A stretch of DNA of 64,000 bases from Mucilaginibacter sp. (GCA_028288305.1 JAQBOA010000045.1:55377-119376); one strand, 5' to 3'; numbered from the stretch's first letter, positions 18,683-28,027 are shown. Notes: generated by a model from the sequence alone, not told the origin. Program-made: numbers and translations.

Positions 18683-19561
18683 CTATTTAATTATTTTATA
18701 ATTTCTGTATTCACTAATTCTCCATCCGGTAAGGTCTTCAACTTTTTGCAAAATCTTTCTTCTAAAGGTCATTTTTTTGTGCAATTGATTCAGGTTAATA
18801 TTGAGTTTCCAATTAGTTAAAGCAATTCTTTTTTTCATTACAGCCGGATGACTATCTGTAAAATGTATCAATCTATCGGCATTTTTATAATCAAACTCAA
18901 AAGTTTCTGGCAGGTTTTGTGCCAGCCAGTTATCATCATGATAAAAAAGGTTAAAATTACGTATTTTGTTCTTTAACCCTTCAGGAGGCTTAACCCAACC
19001 ATAATGGTATATATATGCATCAATCAGTTTAACTTTAATTTTACGACCGTCCCATCTAAATCCCTGTGCATCCCGGTAAGAATGTATATTTTTATTATTT
19101 CTTAATATTCTTATCTCCCGCCTGTACCATCTGCGCGAATGTCCATAATAATCATATGATCCATAAAAATGCAGATATTTAAACAATAGCCCTTCTATAC
19201 GCTTATCATTTAAATTATCTTCCATTTCCTTCTTTACAAGCGAAAGATATTTTTCGTGTAAACACTCATCCCCTTGTATGTAAAACGCCCAATCGGCATC
19301 CGGCGATATTGCGTTAAAAGCAATATCTGTTTGGGCTGCAAATACCGCCCCTCCTTCCCGTAATTTATAGTCCCAAACTGTATTAATAATTCTGATCTTT
19401 GGCGAATTTATTTCCTTTATCAGATTTTCCGTTTCATCTTCACTTTTTCCTAAAGCTACAACAAACTCATCGCAAAGAGGCAATATAGAAGTTATAGCTT
19501 CAACTATTGGATAATCATTTTTTACTGCGTTCCGGATAAAAGTAAAACCCGCTACCTTCAT
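18683..19561 (-). CDS. Glycosyltransferase family 2-like protein
   Basis: A 292-residue protein with FTFIRNAVKNDYPIVEAI at the N-terminus, DEFVVALGKSEDET and WAFYIQGDECLHE, a degenerate GT-A metal site. RWYRREIRILRNN and IYHYGWVKPPEGL follow. This arrangement recurs in glycosyltransferase-annotated proteins of Bacteroidota polysaccharide clusters. A TATATTTG promoter box lies 32 nt upstream (19593-19600). It heads a two-gene operon with the GT2 gene downstream. Confidence 0.75.
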   Translation of the reverse strand: MKVAGFTFIRNAVKNDYPIVEAITSILPLCDEFVVALGKSEDETENLIKEINSPKIRIINTVWDYKLREGGAVFAAQTDIAFNAISPDADWAFYIQGDECLHEKYLSLVKKEMEDNLNDKRIEGLLFKYLHFYGSYDYYGHSRRWYRREIRILRNNKNIHSYRDAQGFRWDGRKIKVKLIDAYIYHYGWVKPPEGLKNKIRNFNLFYHDDNWLAQNLPETFEFDYKNADRLIHFTDSHPAVMKKRIALTNWKLNINLNQLHKKMTFRRKILQKVEDLTGWRISEYRNYKIIK

Positions 19562-19592
19562 TAAATAGATTTATAGATAATTTCTTTCGAAG

Positions 19593-19600
19593 CAAATATA
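19593..19600 (-). promoter_or_regulatory. Bacteroidota -7 box TATATTTG
   Basis: On the minus strand it matches TAnnTTTG, with an inferred leader of about 27 nt ahead of the glycosyltransferase at 19561. No clear -33 element is seen. Confidence 0.35.
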
Positions 19601-19695
19601 GCTTTATCTGACATTCTCCCTCTTATAAATAATTCGATAAGTAAGTAATAAAAGAGCAACTTAACATTATATTTTTGTTACTTTATTGTTTATCA

Positions 19696-20589
19696 ATGCA
19701 AAGCATTAAACCAAATATTAAACCAGATAGTACTGATTTCCGTTCAGTAGCACGCGCTTTAACTATTGTTGAGAATGATCTGAATGGGGCAGACCAGCTT
19801 TTAAAAACGCTGATTTTTAAAAAAGATACACCCGTCATTGGCATTACAGGCCCACCGGGGGCTGGTAAAAGCACACTTGTAAATTCATTAATCAGCAACT
19901 TATTATCAAAAAACAACAAAATAGCGGTATTAGCCATTGACCCAACTTCACCGTTTAATTTTGGTTCATTATTGGGCGACCGCATAAGGATGTCACCGCA
20001 TTTTAATAATCCTGATGTTTTTATACGATCATTAGCTACTCGTGGTTCACTGGGAGGACTTTCTGCAAAGACTATAGAAATGACCGATGTTTTACGCGCC
20101 GCAGGGTTTGATTATATTTTTATAGAAACAGTAGGTGTAGGCCAGTCGGAAATTGATATTACAGGGCTTGCGGATATTACTTTTTTAGTTTTAGTCCCTG
20201 AAAGCGGGGACGAGATACAAAATATTAAATCGGGCTTAATGGAAATTGCAGATGCTTTTATTGTAAATAAAGCGGATAGGGCTGATGCAGACTTATTTGC
20301 AAATAATTTAAAAAAAATAATTGATCAAAAAAAAGAACAGGTACCTGTATTTAAAACAATTGCCTTAAGTAGTGAAGGAATTAATGAAGTGACTAATTTT
20401 ATTTTATCAGCATCATATTTAAAGAATAAAAACAAAAAAATATTATTAGCCGAAAAAGCGTATAGGTTAATACAACAAAAACGCATGGCTGATATAGATA
20501 AAAAAAAACTCCTGCATGATATTGAAAAAGCTTTATCACATGCAGATTTTAATTTGTACAGTTTTGTAGACCGATATTCTGATTACTGA
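19696..20589 (+). CDS. meaB: MeaB/ArgK-type G3E GTPase, methylmalonyl-CoA mutase chaperone
   Basis: A 297-residue P-loop GTPase that, in characterised homologues, gates loading of adenosylcobalamin into methylmalonyl-CoA mutase and protects it. Walker A is GPPGAGKST (about residues 48-56). LAIDPTSPF, RIRMSPH and FIETVGVGQSE are hallmark motifs, and NKADRAD is the guanine-specificity motif. ATG 19696 was chosen; a TTG 21 nt upstream sits inside a TATTTTTG promoter box (19670-19677). The mutase genes are not in this window. It converges on the broken aminopeptidase gene. Confidence 0.92.
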   Translation: MQSIKPNIKPDSTDFRSVARALTIVENDLNGADQLLKTLIFKKDTPVIGITGPPGAGKSTLVNSLISNLLSKNNKIAVLAIDPTSPFNFGSLLGDRIRMSPHFNNPDVFIRSLATRGSLGGLSAKTIEMTDVLRAAGFDYIFIETVGVGQSEIDITGLADITFLVLVPESGDEIQNIKSGLMEIADAFIVNKADRADADLFANNLKKIIDQKKEQVPVFKTIALSSEGINEVTNFILSASYLKNKNKKILLAEKAYRLIQQKRMADIDKKKLLHDIEKALSHADFNLYSFVDRYSDY

Positions 20590-20614
20590 ATCTGGATTGT
20601 TTTTATGTCAGGAC

Positions 20615-20672
20615 TTCGGATTTTAGATTTCAGAAACACCAATTCTAAATTAATCCGAAATCCGAATTTTTT
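20615..20672. repeat. TCCGAAAT-type palindrome with T tract, possible bidirectional terminator
   Basis: TTCGGATTT (from 20615) pairs with AAATCCGAA (20658-20666), and CCGAAATCCGAA is a word repeat. A T run follows. It sits between the convergent meaB and aminopeptidase genes. The same words recur at 33451-33549. Confidence 0.6.
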
Positions 20673-21961
20673 CTACCTATTCATGATTTCCTCGATTTCC
20701 GCCGCCTCTACCGGAATATCGGCCATAAGGTCAATATTGCCATCTTTGGTTATCAAAATGTCATTTTCTATTCTGATACCTAAACCTTCTTCCGGTATGT
20801 ATATGCCGGGTTCGCATGTTAAAATGTTACCAGGTTCAAATGGTTTGTAACGGCTGGCAAAGTCATGTACATCCAAACCTAAATGATGTGAGGTGCCATG
20901 CATAAAATACTTTTATATAAAGGCATTTTAGCGTCTTGCTTTTCTACTTCATGTTTATTTAGCAAACCTAAGCCAATAAGCTCGCTGGTCATGATTTTTC
21001 CAACTTCGTCATGGTAATCATTCCATATAGTGCCTGCAACAATAAGTTTTGTTGCAGCACGCATTACACGCAAAACAGCGTCATAAACATCCCGTTGCCG
21101 TTTAGTGAAACGACCATTTACCGGTATTGAACGGCTCATATCAGCATTATAATTAGCATATTCCGCAGCAAAGTCAAAAAGTATAACATCACCGTCTTTA
21201 CAAACCTGGTTATTATCAGTATAATGAAGTACAATTGCATTTTTTCCGGATGCAATAATAGGGCTATAAGCATGCCCGGTTGCACGCTGCCGTAAAAATT
21301 CGTGAGTGATCTCTGCTTCTATTTCATATTCTGTAACGCCAGGCTTTACAAATTTAAGCACCCTGATAAATGCATCGCGTGTAATTTCACAGGCTTTTTT
21401 TGTTAATTCAATTTCAATAGGTGATTTCACAACGCGGAGATCGCGCAAAATAAGAGCTGAACGTTCATAATGGTGCAAAGGATATTTTGCCCTTAAAATT
21501 TCATATTGCCGAAGATCACGATATGGTACGGTGTGGCTATACCGGTCATTTTCATTTGTGTTTATATATATATTTTCAGCGTAATTAATTATACTATGCA
21601 AAATAGTATCAAATTCGTTGAGCCAATATATGTTTTTAATGCCCGAAGCCTTGGATGCTTCATCTTTTGTATATTTATGGCCTTCCCAAATTGCTATATG
21701 CTCGTTAGTTTGTCTTAAAAAGAGTACTTCTTTGTATAGTTCATTAGGACAATCAGGAAATAATATCAAAATACTTTGTTCCTGATCAATTCCGGTAAGA
21801 TAAAAAAAATCAGGATTCTGTTTGAAGAGAAAATTTTGATCTCCATTTCTGGGAAATTCATCGTTTGAATGGAAAATAGCTAAGGAATGAGGCTTCAAAC
21901 GAGAAACGAAATTCTTTCTATTAATTGTAAATATCTCATTACTAATAGGTAGGTATTTCAT
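20673..21961 (-). pseudogene. pepP: Xaa-Pro aminopeptidase (M24), broken by a single-base frameshift
   Basis: The gene encodes a pita-bread metallopeptidase that removes N-terminal residues preceding proline. Frame one (21961 to about 20911) gives the N-terminal creatinase-like domain and the first two metal ligands (LFDFAAEY, ADMSRS). Frame two (20903-20673) gives the rest, with GTSHHLGLDVHD, CEPGIY and IRIEND, the other three ligands. The frames join at an A run on the coding strand (TTTT at 20911-20914 on plus), where one extra base would restore LYKKYFMHG. Total length 1289 nt fits a 1290-nt gene minus one. It is either a true recent mutation, a sequencing error or a slippage site. Confidence 0.88.
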
Positions 21962-22064
21962 TTTTATACATTAATTAGTTTTTTAAAAACATTTTTTTTC
22001 ATTTATTTGTATTACCAATATAAAATTTGGAACAATGTTTGGTTAGTGTTTCAAACATAATTAC

Positions 22065-22072
22065 TATTTTTG
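22065..22072 (+). promoter_or_regulatory. Bacteroidota -7 box TATTTTTG before the OmpA-family gene
   Basis: It matches TAnnTTTG, 37 nt before the ATG. A TTTG lies at 22038-22041, but the spacing of 23 nt is somewhat long. Confidence 0.45.
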
Positions 22073-22109
22073 AAAAAAATCACAATTAAAATCGTTTAAT
22101 CTTAAAACT

Positions 22110-23513
22110 ATGAACTATTCTACATTAAAGAAAACAGTCGCACTATCAGTTGTTTCCTTAATGGCCGTAACTTTGGTGAATGCTCAAGCAGATACAACCA
22201 AAAAAATGGCTATAAGAGATACTTCTAAAACGGTGTCGTCTGCAACAACTACCGCCAAGGTATTTGGCGGTTTAGGTCAGTACAGTACTTGGAGCGTTGG
22301 CGTTAACGTTGGTATAACATCACCATTTTTGGCAACAGGCGGTACTAATGCAAGTACCAAATGGACAGGTGCTTTAGGTTATGGCATCTCATTGAGGGAA
22401 AAATTAGCACATTCATTCAGTTTACAATTGGATTTACATGGCGGTAAAGTTGAAGGTAATAGTTCAAATACTGCGACCGGTACTGATTTTGGCTATCAAA
22501 GTTTTTCCACAACATTTTATTCAGGAACATTAAGCGGTTTAGCAAATGTTGCCAGCGTAGATTTCATCCATCGTAAAAATGCTATTAACTTTTATTTATC
22601 AGCTGGTGCTGGTTTAGTAATATACCACCCAACTTATGTTGATGGTTCTGGTACTCCCGGATCATATACTAATGCTGACGGAAGCAAGCATTATGCAAAA
22701 GAATTACTTTTACCAGTTGGAGGCCTTGTTAAATTCAGGCTTTCTGACGCACTTGCTCTGAATGTTGGTTATACTGAAAACTTTATTGATGGGTATAACT
22801 TCAGTGGTTATCATACCTTTAGCCCAGGCGGAGCTGTATTTAGCGACCATTATTCTTATGGCTATGGAGGCTTAGAATATACATTTGGTACAAAATCAAA
22901 ACCGAATTTAGATTGGGTTAACCCTGTAGCTATGATGTATGATGAATTATACGATGCAGCATTACGTCAGGAAGTAGAAGCTTTAAAAGGTCGCGTTGGC
23001 AATGTTGAAAATGCTGTTAACGATCTGAAAAAAGATGCAGACGGTGATGGTGTTTCAGATCAGTTTGATAAATGCCCTAACACTCCTGCAGGTACTATAG
23101 TTGATGGCTCTGGTTGCCCGCTTGTAATCCCTAAATTGGATACAGCTGCTTTCTGCAAATTCTGCAGCACTCATGGCGATACCACTTCTGCCGCTTACTC
23201 TAACATCCAATTCGAGTTTGACAGTTCAGTTCTAAAAACCTCTGCCTACCCTACATTGGATAAAACTTCTGCTGACTTAAGGTCAAGTGGTAAAACTGTT
23301 ACATTAGCCGGTTACGCTTCATCTGAAGGTACAGCTGCTCATAACATGCGTTTGTCAAGAGATCGTGCTAACTCAGTAAAAACTTACCTTGTAAATTCAG
23401 GAGTTGAAGCTAAACACCTGAAAGTTAAAGCATATGGTGAAACTCACCCAATTGCTGATAATTCAACTGAAGAAGGTCGTATAAAGAACCGTCGTGTTGA
23501 ATTCCACAGATAA
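22110..23513 (+). CDS. OmpA family outer membrane protein with Ca-binding linker
   Basis: A 467-residue cell-envelope anchor. A signal peptide ends at NAQ (about residue 26). An N-terminal beta-barrel-like domain runs to about residue 270. A short coiled linker (QEVEALKGRVGNVENAVNDL) follows, then a thrombospondin type 3-like DADGDGVSDQFDKCPN repeat. The C-terminal OmpA domain binds peptidoglycan (IQFEFDSSVLK, GYASSEGTAAHN, LSRDRANSVKTYL, NRRVEF). Such proteins tie the outer membrane to the wall and are usually highly expressed. A strong terminator follows 21 nt after the stop. The gene is complete. Confidence 0.92.
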   Translation: MNYSTLKKTVALSVVSLMAVTLVNAQADTTKKMAIRDTSKTVSSATTTAKVFGGLGQYSTWSVGVNVGITSPFLATGGTNASTKWTGALGYGISLREKLAHSFSLQLDLHGGKVEGNSSNTATGTDFGYQSFSTTFYSGTLSGLANVASVDFIHRKNAINFYLSAGAGLVIYHPTYVDGSGTPGSYTNADGSKHYAKELLLPVGGLVKFRLSDALALNVGYTENFIDGYNFSGYHTFSPGGAVFSDHYSYGYGGLEYTFGTKSKPNLDWVNPVAMMYDELYDAALRQEVEALKGRVGNVENAVNDLKKDADGDGVSDQFDKCPNTPAGTIVDGSGCPLVIPKLDTAAFCKFCSTHGDTTSAAYSNIQFEFDSSVLKTSAYPTLDKTSADLRSSGKTVTLAGYASSEGTAAHNMRLSRDRANSVKTYLVNSGVEAKHLKVKAYGETHPIADNSTEEGRIKNRRVEFHR

Positions 23514-23534
23514 TATTATTAGTAAAATAATGAT

Positions 23535-23566
23535 AAAGGCTTCCCTATAACCGGGAAGCCTTTTTT
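23535..23566 (+). terminator. Rho-independent terminator after the OmpA-family gene
   Basis: AAGGCTTCCC pairs with GGGAAGCCTT around a short loop, followed by a T run. Confidence 0.88.
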
Positions 23567-23633
23567 GTTACTAACAATTACAGCCGAATAATTAATGTTA
23601 TTTCTGTAGATTATCTTGAGTAAAATTTTTACG

Positions 23634-23641
23634 TAAATTTG
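23634..23641 (+). promoter_or_regulatory. Bacteroidota -7 box TAAATTTG before the 47-residue gene
   Basis: It matches TAnnTTTG and ends 4 nt before the ATG, suggesting a leaderless mRNA. Confidence 0.4.
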
Positions 23642-23645
23642 CTTT

Positions 23646-23789
23646 ATGTATTTCTTCCGAAAAAAGGATCCTAACCGGCCAACTAACTTTAATCTTAAGG
23701 TAATGCATATAATTAATGCTATTGCAATTACCGTGTTTTTATTGGGCATTATCTGGAAACTTATTCAATGGTTAATATTAAAAAAATGA
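23646..23789 (+). CDS. Small single-pass membrane protein (47 aa)
   Basis: A short frame from ATG 23646 to TGA 23789. The product starts MYFFRKKDPNRPTNFNL, a basic cytoplasmic-type head. One hydrophobic segment (IINAIAITVFLLGIIWKLI, residues about 22-40) follows, with a short QWLILKK tail. It has its own promoter box and a following stem-loop, which supports a real gene. It looks like one of the short conserved Bacteroidota membrane proteins of unknown function; the family name could not be fixed from sequence alone. Confidence 0.65.
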   Translation: MYFFRKKDPNRPTNFNLKVMHIINAIAITVFLLGIIWKLIQWLILKK

Positions 23790-23795
23790 ACCTCC

Positions 23796-23824
23796 ATAAG
23801 CTGCAACAAATATTTGCAGCTTAT
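23796..23824. terminator. 11-bp perfect stem-loop between the small membrane gene and ridA
   Basis: ATAAGCTGCAA pairs perfectly with TTGCAGCTTAT around a 7-nt loop. There is no T tract, so it may be a weak terminator or an mRNA-stabilising hairpin. Confidence 0.55.
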
Positions 23825-23862
23825 CTGTCGACTGGCGGAATACTTTTAAAAACAATCTATAA

Positions 23863-24243
23863 ATGAAAAAAGTAATTAATACTACTAACGCCCCGGCGCC
23901 TATAGGCCCATATAGCCAGGCAATAAGTGCCGGAAATTTTGTGTTTGTTTCAGGTCAGGTTGCTATCAATCCGGGTACAGGTGAATTGATCCTTGAAGAT
24001 ATCAAAACAGAAACTAAACAAGTTATGGAAAACATTAAATCTATTTTGATTGAAGCAGGCATTGATTTTAGTAATATTGTTAAAACCAGTATTTTTTTAA
24101 AAGACATGCAAAGTTTTTCAGAGGTTAATGAAGTTTATGGCACTTATTTTAAAGATCATTTTCCGGCTCGTGAAACAGTACAAGTAGCTGGCTTACCCAA
24201 AAATGTTAATGTAGAAATATCAGTTACTGCCTTTAAGCCTTGA
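23863..24243 (+). CDS. ridA: RidA family reactive imine/enamine deaminase
   Basis: A 126-residue cytosolic protein of the YjgF/YER057c/UK114 family, which as a trimer hydrolyses reactive 2-aminoacrylate-type imines made by PLP enzymes. Signature motifs are APIGPYSQAI, FVSGQVAINP, and the C-terminal ARETVQVAGLP with the catalytic Arg, then VEISVTA. Length and motifs are standard. recG begins 11 nt after its stop, so the two are likely cotranscribed. The several PLP enzymes of this window make a clean-up role plausible but generic. Confidence 0.94.
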   Translation: MKKVINTTNAPAPIGPYSQAISAGNFVFVSGQVAINPGTGELILEDIKTETKQVMENIKSILIEAGIDFSNIVKTSIFLKDMQSFSEVNEVYGTYFKDHFPARETVQVAGLPKNVNVEISVTAFKP

Positions 24244-24254
24244 TTTAATAAGAA

Positions 24255-26363
24255 TTGAACAGCCAGGTTTTTCAAACTCCAATAGAATATTTAAAAGGTG
24301 TTGGCCTTAGTCGTGCAGAAATACTAAAAAAAGAACTGCAAATATTCAGCTTTGAGGACCTGTTACGTCACTTTCCCTATAAATATATTGACCGGACAAG
24401 ATTTTACAAAATAAAGGACATTCAGCCCGAACTGCCCTATGTTCAATTATTAGCACGTTTAACTCATAAAGAAATATTAGGCGAAAAGCATACCAGGCGT
24501 TTAGTTATACAAGCACAGGACGATACAGGTATAATTGAGCTGGTATGGTTCCAGGGTATTAAATGGGTAGAAAAAACACTTATTATTGGTAAAGCATATA
24601 TATTATTCGGAAAACCCGGATATTTTAATGGAAAAGTACAGATGGCGCACCCTGAAATGGAGCCATATTCTACCGAAGCACTTCAACGTAAAGGCAATTT
24701 AACACTCCAGCCTGCTTATAACTCTACAGAGAAATTAAAACAGTTTTCGTTAGATAGCAAAGGGCTGCAAAAACTAATAACAGTATTATTAGAACAGCAG
24801 CTTAAAGATATTCATGAAAATTTACCTTTATACATAATAAACCGCTTTAAGCTAATTTCACGAAGTGAGGCATACCGCAATATCCATTTTCCCGAAGATA
24901 CATCCAAACTTAATGAAGCCCTCTACAGGCTGAAATTTGAAGAATTATTTTTGCTGCAGCTTAAACTATTAAAAAACAAACTGCTTCACAATCAAAAGTT
25001 TAAAGGAAATGTTTTTTCTATAGTAGGTAATTTTTTCAATCAGTTTTATCAGGATAAATTGCCTTTTACTTTAACAAATCCCCAAAAGCGTGTTTTAAAA
25101 GAAATAAGGCATGATACGCAACGTGGAGTGCAAATGAACCGGCTGTTGCAAGGCGATGTAGGGAGTGGCAAAACCGTTGTAGCGCTAATGAGCATGCTTT
25201 TAGCGATAGATAATGGTTTTCAAACTTGCATAATGGCACCAACGGAGATATTAGCCAACCAACATTTCCAAACTATAAAAGAATTGGTTGGCGATGACTT
25301 TATTGAAGTGGCTTTATTAACCGGCTCTACATCAAAAAAAGCCAGGAATTTATTACATCAAAAGCTTGAAAGCGGCGAGCTAAAAATATTAATCGGTACA
25401 CATGCGCTTATTGAAGACAAAGTACAATATAAAAACCTGGGTTTTGTTGTAATTGATGAACAGCACCGCTTTGGTGTTGAACAAAGATCTAAATTATGGC
25501 GTAAAAATAGCATACCACCTCACATTTTAGTGATGACGGCAACCCCTATTCCCCGAACTTTAGCGATGACTTTATATGGCGACCTTGATATTTCTGTAAT
25601 TGATGAATTACCGGCTGGTCGTAAACCTATACAAACTGTTCACTTTTATGAAAATCAGCGTTTGCGGATGTTCGGTTTTATGAAACAGGAAATTACCAAA
25701 GGCCGCCAAATATATGTAGTATATCCGTTAATACAAGAAAGTGAAAAACTGGATCTTAAAAATCTGCAGGATGGAATAGATACTATGTCTCATGAGTTTC
25801 CATTACCAGACTATAAGATAAGCATAGTGCATGGCAAAATGAAACCAGCCGAAAAGCAATTTGAAATGAACCGCTTTATAAAAGGAGAAACGCAAATAAT
25901 GGTTGCTACAACTGTAATTGAAGTGGGAGTAAATATACCAAACGCGTCTGTTATGATCATTGAGAATGCCGAGCGTTTTGGCCTATCGCAATTGCATCAA
26001 TTACGGGGACGGGTTGGCCGGGGCGCCGAACAATCTTATTGTATTTTAATGAGCAGTCATAAATTGAGTCGTGAAGGAAGAATTAGGCTGGATACCATGG
26101 TTAAAACAAACAATGGTTTTGAAATCGCCGAAATTGATCTTCAATTACGTGGTCCGGGTAATATTGATGGAACGCAACAAAGCGGTGTTCTCGATTTAAA
26201 AATAGCAAATCTGGTTACAGACCAGGAATTATTATTACAAGCGCGCAAATGTGTAGAAGATATTTTTGAAAAAGACCCTCAATTAGTGCTTCCTGAAAAT
26301 CAAATCCTGAATTATTCATTACAATCAAAAGATCAGGGACTAAGCTGGAATAAGATATCCTAA
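24255..26363 (+). CDS. recG: ATP-dependent DNA helicase RecG
   Basis: A 702-residue branch-migration helicase that remodels stalled forks and Holliday junctions. It has an N-terminal wedge/OB domain (residues about 1-250), then superfamily 2 helicase motifs: Walker A GDVGSGKT, DEQHRFG (motif II), TATPIPRT (motif III), VATTVIEVGV and QLHQLRGRVGRG. The start is TTG 24255, because an in-frame TAA lies just before it and no ATG occurs near the N-terminal homology. It sits 11 nt behind ridA. The length is typical for Bacteroidota RecG. Confidence 0.96.
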   Translation: MNSQVFQTPIEYLKGVGLSRAEILKKELQIFSFEDLLRHFPYKYIDRTRFYKIKDIQPELPYVQLLARLTHKEILGEKHTRRLVIQAQDDTGIIELVWFQGIKWVEKTLIIGKAYILFGKPGYFNGKVQMAHPEMEPYSTEALQRKGNLTLQPAYNSTEKLKQFSLDSKGLQKLITVLLEQQLKDIHENLPLYIINRFKLISRSEAYRNIHFPEDTSKLNEALYRLKFEELFLLQLKLLKNKLLHNQKFKGNVFSIVGNFFNQFYQDKLPFTLTNPQKRVLKEIRHDTQRGVQMNRLLQGDVGSGKTVVALMSMLLAIDNGFQTCIMAPTEILANQHFQTIKELVGDDFIEVALLTGSTSKKARNLLHQKLESGELKILIGTHALIEDKVQYKNLGFVVIDEQHRFGVEQRSKLWRKNSIPPHILVMTATPIPRTLAMTLYGDLDISVIDELPAGRKPIQTVHFYENQRLRMFGFMKQEITKGRQIYVVYPLIQESEKLDLKNLQDGIDTMSHEFPLPDYKISIVHGKMKPAEKQFEMNRFIKGETQIMVATTVIEVGVNIPNASVMIIENAERFGLSQLHQLRGRVGRGAEQSYCILMSSHKLSREGRIRLDTMVKTNNGFEIAEIDLQLRGPGNIDGTQQSGVLDLKIANLVTDQELLLQARKCVEDIFEKDPQLVLPENQILNYSLQSKDQGLSWNKIS

Positions 26364-26423
26364 AATGAATTGTAAAATATTACCTCCATCAGGCTTTTGT
26401 GCTGTTACTTTAATTACAAATTG

Positions 26424-26431
26424 TAAATTTG
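26424..26431 (+). promoter_or_regulatory. Bacteroidota -7 box TAAATTTG before the MFS gene
   Basis: It matches TAnnTTTG and gives an inferred leader of about 16-20 nt to the GTG start. A TTTG at 26396-26399 is 24 nt upstream, longer than ideal. Confidence 0.4.
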
Positions 26432-26451
26432 CCTTCCTTTAAAAAAATATA

Positions 26452-27738
26452 GTGTCAGAAGAAGGAGATAGTCAACCTACAAAAGATTCGTTTGCTGCAT
26501 TGCGGTTTAAAGACTTCCGCTCCTATTTGGGAATACGGTTCTTTTTCACCTTTGCTTATCAAATGCAGGCCGTTATAATAGGCTTTTACATTTATCATTT
26601 AACAAAAAGTGCATTTGCATTGGGTTTAATTGGCCTTTGCGAAGCCATACCGGCCATTGGTATCGCCTTATATGGAGGTTATATAGCAGATAAGTCTGAA
26701 AAAAGAAAAATGCTGCTTATCATATCTTCATTGGTATTTTTTGCTTCTATGGTGATGTTTATCGTTACAATGAAAAACATGAGCAGCCATATTCATACTG
26801 GCTTGATAGTGCCCATCATTTATTTCATGATATTTTTGAATGGATTAGCACGTGCATTTTATGGCCCTGCTACTTTTACTGTATATGCTAATAGCATCCC
26901 TAAAGAAATTTATCCTAATGCAAGTTCATGGAGCAGTTCCACATGGCAAATTGCATCAATTCTTGGACCAGCAACAGGTGGTTTAATTTATGGTTTTATT
27001 GGCATAACAGCCGCCTTTGGTGTTATACTCATATTTCTTGCAATATCAATTATATTAATATATCGTTTAAGATTATATCCCCCGGTATTTGTTCCGAAGG
27101 AAAATATATGGAAGAGCCTTTCCGAAGGAATAGATTTTGTATTTAAAAGCAAAATCCTGATCTGGGCAATGAGCCTCGATCTGTTTTCAGTATTTTTTGG
27201 AGGTGCCGTAGCCCTTTTACCTGTATTTGCCAATGATATTTTAAAAGTGGGATCACAAGGATTAGGCATAATGCGTGCAACATCCTCTTTAGGTGCTGTT
27301 TTAACGATGCTTTTAATGGCAAAATTTTCGCCGATGGGTAAACCCTGGCGTAATTTACTAATAGCAGTAACTGGTTTTGGTTTATCTATCATATGCTTTG
27401 GTTTCTCCAGAAGCTTTTATTTGTCCTTATTATTCTTGTTTACTGAAGGTGCTTTCGACAGCATAAGTGTAATTATACGCGGTACAATTATGCAGCTTTT
27501 AACACCCGACCATATGCGTGGTCGCGTATCAGCTGTTAATTTTATGTTTATTGGCTCATCAAATGAAATCGGCGCTTTTGAATCCGGTACAGCTGCCAAA
27601 CTATTAGGTACAGTCCCATCTGTAATATTTGGCGGTAGCGTTACTTTAGTTATCGTAGCAATCACATTCCTGAAAACAAAAAAATTGATCCCGTTATCTT
27701 TAAATCAGATTCAAACCCCCGAAACCCTTACTGTTTAA
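26452..27738 (+). CDS. Major facilitator superfamily transporter (MFS_3/EntS-like)
   Basis: A 428-residue inner-membrane exporter with about 12 hydrophobic segments. Between helices 2 and 3 lies GGYIADKSEKRKMLL, the MFS motif A, and NGLARAFYGPA follows. The later helices contain RGTIMQLLTPDHMRGRVSAV, as in the EntS-like (enterobactin exporter) group. The substrate is unknown; siderophore or drug export are guesses. The start is GTG 26452, 20 nt after a promoter box. No other transport or siderophore genes lie nearby. Confidence 0.85.
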   Translation: MSEEGDSQPTKDSFAALRFKDFRSYLGIRFFFTFAYQMQAVIIGFYIYHLTKSAFALGLIGLCEAIPAIGIALYGGYIADKSEKRKMLLIISSLVFFASMVMFIVTMKNMSSHIHTGLIVPIIYFMIFLNGLARAFYGPATFTVYANSIPKEIYPNASSWSSSTWQIASILGPATGGLIYGFIGITAAFGVILIFLAISIILIYRLRLYPPVFVPKENIWKSLSEGIDFVFKSKILIWAMSLDLFSVFFGGAVALLPVFANDILKVGSQGLGIMRATSSLGAVLTMLLMAKFSPMGKPWRNLLIAVTGFGLSIICFGFSRSFYLSLLFLFTEGAFDSISVIIRGTIMQLLTPDHMRGRVSAVNFMFIGSSNEIGAFESGTAAKLLGTVPSVIFGGSVTLVIVAITFLKTKKLIPLSLNQIQTPETLTV

Positions 27739-27745
27739 GATTTTT

Positions 27746-27782
27746 GTTGCAAAGTTTGAAGGTTGCAAAGTTTAAATGTTAT
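27746..27782. repeat. GGTTGCAAAGTTT word repeat
   Basis: TTGCAAAGTTT occurs twice within about 35 nt (GTTGCAAAGTTTGAAGGTTGCAAAGTTT spans the pair). Related AAGGTTGCAATGTT words occur at about 63809-63825 and inverted at about 46139-46156. Only one arm is seen here. The rest of the gap to 28027 is AT-rich without an ORF. Confidence 0.45.
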
Positions 27783-28027
27783 AGCTACTCCGAAGTTGAT
27801 GAGTATGAATAAAAAACCTATTTTTTAGATATTATTTCGGCTTATTACAACATTTTTAACTTTATAATCTTAAAATATCCATCCCGCATAACTTTAATTT
27901 AAAAACCTCGTAAAAAGGTAATTAACCTATTTAATGATACTATTGAATATTTTTCATATTTATTAATATTATTAATATCATCTGAACTAAAAGGTTAAAT
28001 ATTTTATCCTGAATTATACACTATTTA

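Noticed and set aside
20605..20850. Plus-strand ORF opposite the aminopeptidase 3' end
   Set aside because: It is antisense to clear M24 coding sequence and to a word palindrome, and has no recognisable product.
23519..23749. Minus-strand ORF of 76 codons across the OmpA terminator
   Set aside because: It is antisense to the terminator and to the better-supported 47-codon gene.
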